From positions 15,924,501 through 15,988,500 of the forward strand of contig JAPNXP010000001.1 in NCBI GenBank assembly GCA_028753945.1: 64,000 nucleotides of DNA, written 5' to 3'. The DNA comes from Hexactinellida sp. DTS-2022 (Eukaryota; Porifera; Hexactinellida). Positions within the stretch are counted from its first letter, which is position 1, and each line of letters begins with the position of its first letter. The translations under genes and the position numbers were made by a program. The notes beneath the pieces are model-generated. The model saw only the letters and a program-made list of their open reading frames with translations, made no database searches and was not told the origin of the DNA. Shown in pieces: positions 28,287 to 39,086 of this stretch.

Positions 28287-29736
28287 TATATACGAGCCCT
28301 TCGGTCTCGGTCGTTTTGCGACGGATCGGTGCTATGCTCCTCAAGTTAGCGGCTACTATGTGGCCTTACTCTTCATCCTTGCTGCTATGGAAAATGGTGG
28401 AAAGGGACGTTATATACATCCCTTTATAAGATTTCCATGGTATTAACCTATTTTTCATATTCTAAATATATAAATGCGAAATTCGTTTTCAGCAAACTTG
28501 TTTGCCATAATACCCGTCGAAAGCAAACTTCTAGGTTGACTTTGAATTTTTATTAATTTGTTTACCTATTTGTGTAAACAACAACAACAAATATTCATAT
28601 TAGAAATGTATAAATACGAAATTCGAATTCAGCATACTTGTTTACCAATTATAACATTTGGTTGTTAGTCTCTATCTCAATTATAAATGCGGTTTATATT
28701 CCCCCATCACTTTAATTCAATCTGGACAAACACACACACACACCAGACCCGTCGTAGGCCAATTATTATTGGTGCGGCCAAGTGACGTCACTTAATTGAT
28801 TCGCAGTGTATAACCCGAATTATGATGCGGGCACCTAAAATATTGGTGCGGCCTATGCCGCACCTGCCGCCCGTGTTCCTACGGCCCTGCACACACACAC
28901 ACACACACACACACAACAATCGACATTTAATAATATAGATATACTACATATAAAGGTTTGTGTTTTAATAGCCTAGATTGGAGCATAGGCGTAGCACGCG
29001 GTCCGGCTGGTCCGGCCATGGCCGGACCAGTTTTCATTTATTCTACTATATTATATACGAGCCCTTCGTTCTCGGTCGCTTTGCGACAGATCGGTGCTAC
29101 GCACCTCAAGTTAACGGCCGCTGTGCGGCCTTACTCCTCACATCTTCTACCATGGAAATGGTAGAAAGGGACGTTATGATTTTAATTTTCATTAATTTGT
29201 TTACCTATTTTGAGTAAACAACAACAACAACAACAACAAATATTCATATTAGAAAATTTTAACGCGAAATTCGTGTTCAGCATACTTGTTTACCCATAAT
29301 ACCCGTTGAAAGCTAACTTCTAGATTGATTTTGAATTTTCATTAATTTGTTTACCTATTTTGTGTAAACAACAACAACAAATATTCATATTATAAATTTT
29401 TTAACGCGAAAATCGTCTTCAGCATACTTGTTTACCTATAATACCCGTTGAAAGCTAACTTCTAGGTTGATTTTGATTTTCATTCATTTGTTTACCTATT
29501 TTGTGCAAACAACAACAACAAATATTCATATTATAAATTTATAAATGCGAAATTCGTGTTCAGCATACTTGTTTACCTATTATAATTATCATTTGTTTAC
29601 CAATTTTTACATTTGACAGTTAGTTTACATCTCATATACTAATGCGGTTTCTATTTCGCCCATCACTTTAATACAATCCGGACAAACAAACACACACACA
29701 CACACACAACAATCGAGATTTAATAATATAGATGTA
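28287..29736. repeat. Interspersed repeat, two copies, with ~145-bp internal tandem units
   Basis: Copy 1 about 28,287-28,946, copy 2 about 29,053-29,736. Each starts TATACGAGCCCTTCGKTCTCGGTCG and ends with a (CA)n run and CAATCGA.ATTTAATAATATAGAT. Inside, units with TTAATTTGTTTACCTATTT, AACAACAACAACAAATATTC and CAGCATACTTGTTTACC repeat one to three times. Inverted partial copies are at 57.4-57.6 and 59.27-59.6 kb. Type unknown; no reverse transcriptase or terminal repeats recognised. Confidence 0.65.
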
Positions 29737-30149
29737 GGAGGGTCCGATTTTGGCCGGACCACTTTAACTGTTTTGCCGGAGAGTTTTCAGAGCCGTGCAA
29801 CGCCCATGTAGAGGTTTGTGTTTTAATAGTATACAGGGCGGGCGGAAGCGGTCAAGCCATGGCCTGACCACTTTTATCAAGGGGTCAGGCCAATAGCCCG
29901 ACCACTCTTACGTCACTAGTTAAGCTGGTCAAGCTATGACCTGACCACTTTATAACTGCATCCGCCGGCCTGGTATAAATATATAACGGTTGATATTATG
30001 AGCTAACATATTTAAGTATAGCAGTAATAGCACGTATACGAAATCTTAGATAACCAAATATTTTATGTGTTCTATTGATCAATAAAGTTTATCAATTGCA
30101 AACCTTAGTTGATCAATTGCAAACCTTAGTTGGTCAATTGCAAACCTTA
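29737..30149. repeat. GC-rich MITE-like palindrome and CAATTGCAAACC tandem repeat
   Basis: 29,836-29,973 has ends CAGGGCGGGCGGAAGCGG / GCATCCGCCGGCCTG, probably a small hAT MITE. 30,095-30,149 has three copies of a 22-base unit ATCAATTGCAAACCTTAGTTG, the last one interrupted by the next element. Confidence 0.5.
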
Positions 30150-30631
30150 AGCCCACCATACACGATGCAACATTGATACACGATGCAACATTGTTGCACG
30201 CAACAAGGTAACATACACGGTGCAACAATGTTGCAAGCAATATGTTGCATGCAACACAATTTTTCGTGCGACAAGTTGCATGCAACATTTATTTCGTGCA
30301 ACATTGTTGCATGGAAATTGCTCTATCACACATTGTAAAATATTATTTTAAATCAGTAGATACGTATAATCCCAATGGATTTGTTATTTCCCAATTCATT
30401 ATTTTGGATAAACACACGTTGTCGTTTCCGCATTCCAAATTATTACCGGAGGAAATTGCATTTGACCAGTCAACGCAAATTGAGATCTCATGGGTTAACT
30501 ATTGGATCAAAATCGAGAGACGCAAAGTGCATTTCATCTATTAATGAAATAAATTTTTTAGTTGACACATCCAGTTATAGAAATTTCGAGGATGGATCTT
30601 CTATCCAGTGATAATTATCATAAGGTATAGC

Positions 30632-33600
30632 GATAGCGTACTATACATAAGGCCTCACAGTAAAATATGAAATCTGGACCAGGGATGCGGTCGCCGCCGG
30701 GAAACGAAAATTATGGTATTGCAATTTTAGATCAAATATAGTGACTTACTGCTTAAAAACAGCTACCTCAATAACTAACAACTGTAATAAAGTAATACGT
30801 ATACTCTCATTATACCATTAATCTTGTTACTTTGTGAGTTTGATTACAGTCACATAACATACACAATACAGAAAATACTAGAAAACCTCTATTTACTCTG
30901 GTAGATATAGTTACTTCACATAAGACAACTAACTCGTATCTAAATAATCAGGAATCGAACTTTTTCAATTTCCGCTTTCCTAATCCCTTTAAAGTAAGGC
31001 TCGAATTGTAATTCTTGACAAGATTTGCAATTAGACAATTTGCTTCACTCCGAACGAGACTTGATAGAATGGTTGAACCTTTCACATTACAAGAAGGACA
31101 AGTAGTTCTCCAACCTTCAAAACCACTATCAAGACCAGTTAGGGAGCCAAAAGCAAGTGTTACTAAAATCTTTCTAGTTTGACCTTCTATCAACAGGGAC
31201 ATAAGTTCACTATTACTTTGGATTATAGTTAGAATCTTCCAAACAATAATTAAAGATTCCAATGCAAGCTCTGAAGGATACTTTAGATCACCACGATCAG
31301 AAAGCTGCAGTAGTTGGTACCGGAATTCGAAGGATTCATCTACTAGAATATCTTTGTCGATAATTAAAAGATCTCGGCATATTAAGCACGGTGAAGAATG
31401 CTTAAGGTATTGGTAGGCAGCATACCCAGCAATAAAAGCTAGTGACTGGAGTGTTGGGGTATCGAACTCAATGGCTGATACATCTGATAGAGCATCAAGA
31501 AAAGGATCAATGTCAATTTCTGTATCTGTATGTACGCTATAAATGGGAGAGAAAGACTGAATAAATTCCTCCATAGAAATCTGGCTTGGATGGTTGAGTG
31601 TTGGTATTAGAAAATAGAGTTAATAGATTGGAGATCTTCAAACGACGTTCAACTTCTAAAATTTGAAGGTACGAAACATGGTAATTTGATCCAGACATCA
31701 TCCGATAAAGTCCGAAATGGTGCTCTAGTGGATCTGTCTGTAAGAAACGTGTTAAAATGTATTCATATCCACACTGTCCAGTTAGATAATTAACTATTTG
31801 AGGGAGTACAATGCACGCGTGTCTTAAGCTTGTAAAAGTTTGCTTGCTCAATTTGCCATCTTTCAAAGAGTGTGATTCCCAAGTCTCTAGCCAATTTACT
31901 ATCCTGGTTAAAAAGATAAAGCGTTCGTCATTAACTGTGAAAGGGCGACATGAAGAATCATTTAAACGAATATGCTTATATGGAACATTTACATTAAACA
32001 TGTTCCATAACGTGAGTAGAATTTTGACGAAACTAGAGGTGTTTGTTTTCAACTCACTGCAACGTTGATCATTTTGGAGAGCTAGAGCAGCAATCGTGGA
32101 CTCATGGATTACTTTCAGGACTAATTTGACATTTTGGCGTTCCAATACAGAAGGATAACATGATTTAAATGTCAACCGCGGGGCTAATTTTGCAAGACTC
32201 TCCTTCTCTGAGCTATAAAGGGCGCGTACATCTTGGAAAGAAGCGCAGCACACCTTTAAAGGAAATGAACAATAATCTTATAACTGGACTTCAGATTTAG
32301 CCAATTGTTTCGTACAGATTTCAAAATATGGACGAAATCGAAAGTGAGATACAGAGGCCTGTTAGGAACACAAGGATGAGGTACACATGTTTCAAGCTTA
32401 CCAACTGGAGAGAATAGTTTGAATAACTTGACGTTAAGAGGATAGTTATCTGTTGAGATTACATCCACACATAAACCACAAGTTTCGATATCTTTAATAC
32501 AAGCGAGTATGATGGGGAATATCTTCTCAGCGGAAAGAGAGGCACATGGTAATAGACGAACTATAGTAGACCATTTTTTCTGGAGACTTGATACCATAAT
32601 AGCGAATACAGTCTTTATTGGATCTTCTGGGCTTAGACTAGAACCATATATCTTGCCTCCTTTATATGTGACATCAGATTTTACGTGAATTTCGTCCATT
32701 TGCATAACGATATGTTTCTCAGCTTCAGTGAAAGAATTTGTCGCTTGCTTGAGGAAAGGAAAGAATTCACACTCAAGTCCGAATGAAGAATACAACTTCT
32801 CCAAAGTGTTGACATGAGGCAGGGATAGACAAGCCATTTGTTGAAGATACTTATAACATGCTGGTGAAATTAAATGTGCTTTAAGTGCCATAACCTGTGT
32901 GAGGATGTTGTACCTCCGCCTGTTTTTGGGTACAATACTGTTTTCAAGCTGACATTGGATGAATTGAAGCCTGGATATTTGGGGGAATCAGTTAGTTAAG
33001 TTAAAACTCTAATTCACCATTAGAAGAAAGTACTTTGTTAATGAGTAGTTGGATATTGTCCTTCGCTAAAGATAAAGTCTCATTAACGGTCTTTGAAACA
33101 GATTCAGTGGACAGAACAGGACGAGGGGATATAGAAATCTCACAGAGAATTGATTCAAGGTGTCGTATATCGCTGATTGAGCAAATTGGAATTGGTAAAA
33201 TTTCTCCATTACGATAAGCTCTAACTGACAAATCGAAGGACACTAATATATGGGTGTTGACAATGATATTGTGTTCTGTCAGTAGAGGTAGCATATAAAT
33301 TAGACTATGATCATCTGGGTACCATAAAGACCATGTTTTAGGTAGGGAAAGCAAAGGTAACTTAGCTTGGATATCCTGGAAACAATTGATCTGATATTTC
33401 TCTTTCTCTTCGCTCTCAGATGCCAGGCTAAGTGTTAATGCTTCATTGAACATTTCCTCATCTTTTGAGGTAGGTGACACACATCTGCGCTTTTTGGAGC
33501 TAATAGATTGAGAACAGATTGAAGGGTGCCATGGTAGAAAAACTGGAACGGCACCATCTTTTAGCTTTGGGTTGACTCTTAGAATTTCACGATAAGTACC

Positions 33601-34232
33601 ATCTCCGTTTGGAACTTTGTGAGTATACTCAACATCCTCCTGGCGAAAATGATTTACACACACGTAAACCCCCTTGAATGATTGTAAATCGTCTCTTCGA
33701 AAAACCTGAAGCCATCTGTGTCTTAGGTCATCTGGTTTCGTAGGTAGTTTAAAAACTGGGACACGGTGATCGTCGTTGTAGTTGATTTTGCATCCGAAAA
33801 CGGCACAACTGTTGGGCATCGTTAGAAAAAACTAATAAATTATGGTAGTAGCATAAATCAAATTATAAGGTTAATTAATTAATAGGGAAATGGGCTCTGT
33901 AGGGGTATTGTACTAATGGGAATGACATAAATAAATAACAAGATGGATTATTTAGCTGTAGAGCGTAATAAAAGTAAAATTTGCTATGTATGTTATATAC
34001 CATAAACCACTTATTTATATTATGGGTGAATAACAACACAAAATTCTAAAATTAGCTTTGCGGTTAATATGCATATTTTTCGATATATATCGACTGCTAG
34101 TCACCGGAATATCTGTTTTTAAGCGGAATGTCACTAAAGTTGATAAAAATTGCAATTTCGTTTCCCGGCTGCGACGCATCCCTGGTCCAGATTTCATATT
34201 TTACTGTGAGGCCTTATGTATAGTAGGCTATG
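30632..34232 (-). mobile_element. THAP/P-type DNA transposon, nearly complete
   Basis: 3,601 bp. Left end GATAGCGTACTATACATAAGG, right end (inverted) CATAGCCTACTATACATAAGG, followed on both sides by GCCTCACAGTAAAATATGAA. Flanked by GTATAGC (30625-30631, 34233-34239), a 7-bp duplication. Carries a THAP-RNase H-like transposase gene on the minus strand in four blocks. Same family as the composite at 1-8739 but diverged. Inserted in a Harbinger-type MITE. Confidence 0.88.
30948..33819 (-). CDS. P-element transposase (THAP9-like), probably not functional as read
   Basis: Cuts and joins transposon ends; nuclear. Blocks on the minus strand: 33819 to about 33015, THAP domain (C5, C10, C54, H57; GAVPVFLP) then a linker; about 32960-32256, RNase H-like start with MQMDEIHVKSDVTY and ISTDNYPLN, holding two candidate catalytic Asp residues, plus LTFDFVHILKSVRNNW; 32253-31537, with TDPLEHHFGLYRMMSGS, the likely catalytic Glu; and 31574-30948, the C-terminal part with QSLAFIAGY, CLIC and CPSC pairs. 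The THAP block ends near a donor-like GTGAAT and the next begins after an acceptor-like ATATCCAG, giving a 47-base intron whose phase I could not reconcile. The second and third blocks are out of frame by one base at about 32,260, and third and fourth overlap in different frames. All key residues remain. Confidence 0.82.
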
Positions 34233-34941
34233 GTATAGCCATTTTTGGTATTCTTAGTCAGAACTGGATATTTATATACACGTACATCCAAACCTCCTTT
34301 ATTCGGTTACTGTCGTCCGGAGGCTGCCCATAACTAGAATTTACCCGGACGGATCTTATAAATACAATGGTTGGTACCTGTGCAATCCAAATGTGTTTAA
34401 TCCATACTTTCTAGATTCATTCAAAAATAAAAAAACGTCGTTAACGTGTCGTGGATAATTTAAGATGTGTAGTATTTCTAGGAAAATAATATGCAGCAAT
34501 ACGATCAGTGTTTTTAAAACCGTGCTCAAACATTCTAATATATACATTTGTGTTCGCATCATAGGTGGCTTGATTAAGAATACTGAGAAAGTAAGTAGTA
34601 AATTAAATAGCTACACTAAAAAATATGCGAATTTTTCAATTGTTTTGAGTAGGTAAAAAAATGCAAACGAAAATAATCTGAAAAATATGACTAAATTTCC
34701 ATATTTCGTGTAACAAATTACTAACAATGTTGCCAGAAAATTGAACATGTCCAATTTCCATGCAACATGTTGCATGCAACAATATTGCGTGCAACAATAT
34801 TGCGTGCAACAATCAACATACACGGTGCAACTAAGTTGCATGCAATAATGTAGTATGCAACTTTGTTGCATTGGAAATTTTAACATACACGATGCAACAA
34901 AGTTGCATGCAACTTTGTTGCATCGTGTATGGTGGGCTTTA

Positions 34942-35941
34942 GTGGCATAGGCGAAGAACTTTCTAACTTTTCAGAAAATCTGGGTTGCGAGACTACCTAA
35001 ACCCGTGGACATTCAAAAGTGGGATTCAGGGTCACATCTAGTCATTCATGAAGAGGATAGTTTGTATACTTTTAGTAAATAAGAGCCACTATTTCTCAAA
35101 ATATAAACACTATTTAAAGTTTATTGAACGTGACAATTTGTCCAACAATATCAGTTATATTTTATTTCTAGCACATTTTCAACAAAACTCTATTTTGGTC
35201 TCGAATTCGTGGGGGGGGGAAAGGGGCGAGAGATATGCTGCCTCCCCCCGCACCCCTTCAACGACGCCAATGTCAGTTGATCAATTGCAACGCCCTCATA
35301 AAAACAAATCAAAATTATTCTCCTGGGTTATCGCGATTCTAATCAAATAAGGCATATCTTTTTTAAGAGAATACTCAGATATTACAATCTACAAGATACC
35401 AGAGTAGATTTGGAATAATAAGTTCACCAAATTCTAAAGAAAATGTTGAATTTAGGCCGAGAATAAGTCTTTAATAAATAGGGACTTTCAAAGATATACC
35501 ACACATAATTCCGGATAAATGATTAAGAACCCAAACTAATTAAGTTGAGATTTGTAGCCATTTATTGTATGTATAGAGATAGAAAGCAGTGCCTCCAAAA
35601 GGGAGATTTTTCCCAGGCCCGTGGCCGTGGGAGAGTATATCCCATAAGGATCCTTAATTATGATGGTAAATTGCCAAAATTGGTCAGGGTAAATGCATGG
35701 AATAGCGGATGAATTGGGCCCAGAAAGTTATTATGGTAAATTGATCTATACACAAGTTGCTAATCAAGTCCAAGTGGATCTGAAAAATGTCTTGAGGCCC
35801 GTGAGCACCTTTGGCGGCCCTGCATGGAAGAATTGAAAGAAGCAAATATTAATGGGTAAGTTCAATATAAATACGCATATGAATAACAAATAAATATACC
35901 AGAGAGTAGGATAATGAAGAAATATTTAAATAAATATACAG
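34942..35941. other. Intergenic; possible hAT MITE 35,590-35,825
   Basis: CAGTGCCTCCAAAAGG at about 35,590 and CCTTTGGCGGCCCTG at about 35,825 could be paired ends of a small hAT element. 35,275-35,292 again has GTTGATCAATTGCAA. No gene seen in the rest. Confidence 0.4.
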
Positions 35942-37376
35942 TTAGTCAATAAACATTTGAGTAATTAGGCCAAGTAAGCACAGCACAGCATATATTAGGA
36001 ACAGTGTGTAAGGTTCGAAATATTCTACGAGAAATGGGCCAACTAATAGATTGAGAACAATGGACATAATCAATACAAAACTACAAATCCCAGCTGATAT
36101 CCTGATGTAATAGGGATGTAGTTGATTATAAAACCACCAACTGATTTATCCCCATCCTAAACTGAATGTAAACCCAAATAAACCAATTAATGGCATAGGA
36201 AGGAATTGTAAAACACTACAAAAGATGGTACCCTGGTTGTTTGTACACTCCAGCACTCGAATGGAGAGATAGAGAGTTAGACTCAATAAAGCATTCGTTA
36301 GAATCTGAACAAAAGTTGTGATCATTAATAACTTTTTCCAATGGATTTTATTTATGACCCAAAGGGCTAAAATTCCACCCATAAAGAAATGTTGGATAGA
36401 ATACAACGACAATCTTTGGATTAATACTGACCGCATTGTCAAGTGTATGAACTGAATATGCTGCAAGGTACATGTAACCAGAAGAAATTTTGAAAGCTTG
36501 AAGACTACAGCAGACCGACAAAGGTCTCATTACTGGCCTTACGAAGTAGCGCGATATCTTTTTAGATAGAGAGCTGTTTATGTTAGGTAAAATACATGTG
36601 CTCTGAGAATAACTTGGACTACGATCTGATAATAACTTATTCTGAGTGAGATTTGTATCCTCAGAGCTAATAATAAATATTTCATTATCAGAATCAAGTT
36701 GGAAATTTGACAGACTTGTTGTTTCACTTGTGCCAAGAGAAACGTTCGCATGAGAAGACTCATAGAAGTATTCACATGCTTGATCCGCCTTTTTATTCCA
36801 ACCTTTGTTTCTCAGCCATTTTGGACTCTCTGGTAAGAAAACTAAATTCAAAGTCATAAATACAACCATTACCATATAGATAATAGCGAGCCAACGATAC
36901 CCAAGCCAAATTCCAAAAGAATAGCTCGTAAGCATTCCTAATCCTATAGCTAAGCCTAACATTCCTCCATAGAACTTTTTCATAGATTCTGGTGCGACTT
37001 CTGTATTATAAAGAGGAACAACAGATAGACACATGGCTGTATATAATCCTATAAGGAATCGAGCTACTATCATCGAGACACCGTCATGTGCCAGCACTAA
37101 CAACATGGCTCCCAGTGTCCCTAACTGGGAGAATATAATTAAACTGGTCTTTATGCCTAACCACTCACTGATTGGCCCAGCTATCAGAGAGCCAAATAAT
37201 CCACCAATATAGTAAATACTCACGAACAATGGGTATGTATTTATTGTCAAGACTCCTTTCTTCAATATTTCATCTTCAATTGGAGAAGTGTATGAAGTCA
37301 TAAAAGTCAAGGCAATAAATCCAATCGCAGTAGTCATACAAGCATGGAACACACGGAGTGAGTTTAACAGTAGCAT
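35942..37376 (-). pseudogene. SLC2-type sugar transporter, intronless pseudogene
   Basis: Major-facilitator sugar porter. From ATG at 37376 a 342-codon frame shows GLFGSLIAGPISEWLG (after helix 2), RFLIGLYTAM, VVPLYNTEVAPES and PESPKWLRNKG, all at the usual GLUT/Tret1-type positions, so the N-terminal six helices and central loop are covered. Near 36,400 the frame changes by one base, and the C-terminal half continues (YSIQHFFMGGILALWV...GLFGFTFSLGWG) to a stop where the family has GPIPW. Helices 11-12 continue beyond it (WFYNQLHPYYIRISAG...LVEYFEPYTLF) down to 35942. So one frameshift and at least one stop break an otherwise full-length, intron-free copy: an old retrocopy or a dead intronless gene. 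Central loop is unusually Ser/Asn-rich. Confidence 0.8.
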
Positions 37377-37880
37377 TGGGTTAACATAAATTCATCTTAT
37401 GCAAGATTCAGTCTTTATAAACAATAACTATATACATATACACGTACATATAAATAGTGAGACCTTACGGAAACACTACGTTTATGAATAGTTCATTCCC
37501 AACATACAATTTCGATATGTGTATCCCAAAATAAAAGTTAATTATAAAGAATTACACAATCATTCACTTTTTATCAAACGATTCTTCACCTCGGTTGCTT
37601 CGCGACGGATCACTCTCACAAAGGTAGCTCAGTAAACTTTCTTCGTTCGTATTAGACACCAAGCAACGCTATTAACCGTCGCTTCGCTACCTTATTTCCT
37701 CAAAGAACACGCAATAGTTAAACCATAAGCTTGTAAATTACACGTACTACTTAATTCAGTTTAGTGTCTTGCTATTCGGAATCCAGGGTATTAGCTAATT
37801 ACATAATTTAATAACCCAGGATTTAGATTTTGCATAATAAATTGTTTAATTCTCTACCTTAATCTAATCATGTTTATCAT
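37377..37880. other. Intergenic with a GCGACGGATC repeat fragment
   Basis: 37,590-37,700 has CACCTCGGTTGCTTCGCGACGGATC and CGTCGCTTCGCTACC, related to the start of the 28.3-29.7 kb repeat. Otherwise nothing seen. Confidence 0.45.
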
Positions 37881-38453
37881 AGTGGGGTCAAAAATTAAGA
37901 TTCCGTGACCAACCTCTGGCTAGTTAAGTTTCATGCCTGATTCTGATACTTTAGGATATATCTCGCTATTTAAGCTCCCATGCCGCTCTGGAAAGTTTGG
38001 GCAAACTTTTTTATAGCGACAAATCAAAGGGCCTCCGGCTATCATTTTGAAAAATTAAGGCCCCTATCTGAACATTTCATAAATTGAGATTAGAGTATTT
38101 TTGAACAGTATACAATAAGTAGTAGCCGCACTGAAAATTTCAACTCAATCGGGGCTATAATTTTAATGTAATAACCTTTTGAAGATTCTAATGTCATTTG
38201 TCACCATGGGAGGTCCATTCTTAAAAAGTTTTTTTTAAGGGATTTGAAGCATATCTTATCCTATTTACATGCATAACCTTTTAACTCGCTATGTAGTATG
38301 TCTCCATGTAAATCTCGAAAATAGACCTAAATTTAGCACTTTCCAGAGCGGCATGGGAGCTTAATTCGCGAGATATATCCTAAAGTATCAGAATCAGGCA
38401 TAAAACTTAACTAGCCAGAGGTTGGTCACGGAATCTTAATTTTTGACCCCACT
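37881..38453. mobile_element. MITE with ~120-bp inverted arms
   Basis: Ends AGTGGGGTCAAAAATTAAGA / TCTTAATTTTTGACCCCACT; the arms run inward with only small differences (CCAACCTCTGGCTAGTTAAG, GAGATATATCCTAAAGTATC, GCTCCCATGCCGCTCTGGAAAG are mirrored). Flanked by ATCAT (37876-37880, 38454-38458). No coding capacity. Superfamily unclear from a 5-bp duplication. Confidence 0.75.
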
Positions 38454-38521
38454 ATCATGCTCATGAGGTCATAATCCCTTTATTTCGATTATAAAACCAA
38501 TATATCGTTGTGTAAAATTAC

Positions 38522-39078
38522 CAGGGTTGCCGTGGGAAGGGAATTTTCATTCCCATTCCCATCCCATTCCCACAGGGTTTCCGTAGGAATTCCCATGGGA
38601 ATTCCCACGGGTTTTCCCATGGGAATTCCCACATGTTTTCCCATGGGAATTCCCACGGGTTTTCCCATGGGAATTCCCACAGATTTTCCCATGGGAATTC
38701 CCACGGGTTTTCCCATGGGAATTCCCACATGTTTTCCCATGGGAATTCCCACGGGTTTTCCCATGGGAATTCCCACAGATTTTCCCATGGGAATTCCCAC
38801 GGCTTTTTCCATGGGAATTCCCACATGTTTTCCCATGGGAATTCCCATGGGAATCCATAAGGAATTTCAAGATTCCCATATGGGAATTCCCATGGGAAAA
38901 CCTGTGGGAATTCCCATGGGAAACCCCGTGGGAATTCCCATGGGAAAACCCGTGGGAATTCCCATGGGAAAATCTGTGGGAATTCCCATGGGAAAACCCG
39001 TGGGAATTCCCATGGGATAAATACGATTCCCATTCCCATCCCATTCCCATGGGAATTCCCATTCCCACGGCAACCCTG
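38522..39078. mobile_element. hAT-type MITE filled with CCCATGGGAATT minisatellite
   Basis: Ends CAGGGTTGCCGTGGG / CCCACGGCAACCCTG with exact 8-bp duplication AAAATTAC (38514-38521, 39079-39086). The interior is about 25 units of a 20-base palindromic repeat, GGGAATTCCCATGGGAAAAC in one orientation on the right and inverted on the left, so the whole element is a giant palindrome. It produces long open frames in several frames (GNSHGFSH-, GIPMGKPV-type repeats) that are by-products, not genes. Confidence 0.9.
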
Positions 39079-39086
39079 AAAATTAC

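Larger units (their letters stand above)
30150..34938. mobile_element. Harbinger-type MITE hosting a P element
   Basis: Ends AGCCCACCATACACGATGCAAC and its inverted match at 34,917-34,938, flanked by TTA (30147-30149, 34939-34941), the 3-bp TWA target of PIF/Harbinger elements. Both subterminal regions are packed with GTTGCATGCAAC-type palindromes. The P element 30632-34232 sits inside; without it the element is about 1.2 kb and non-coding. Confidence 0.7.
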
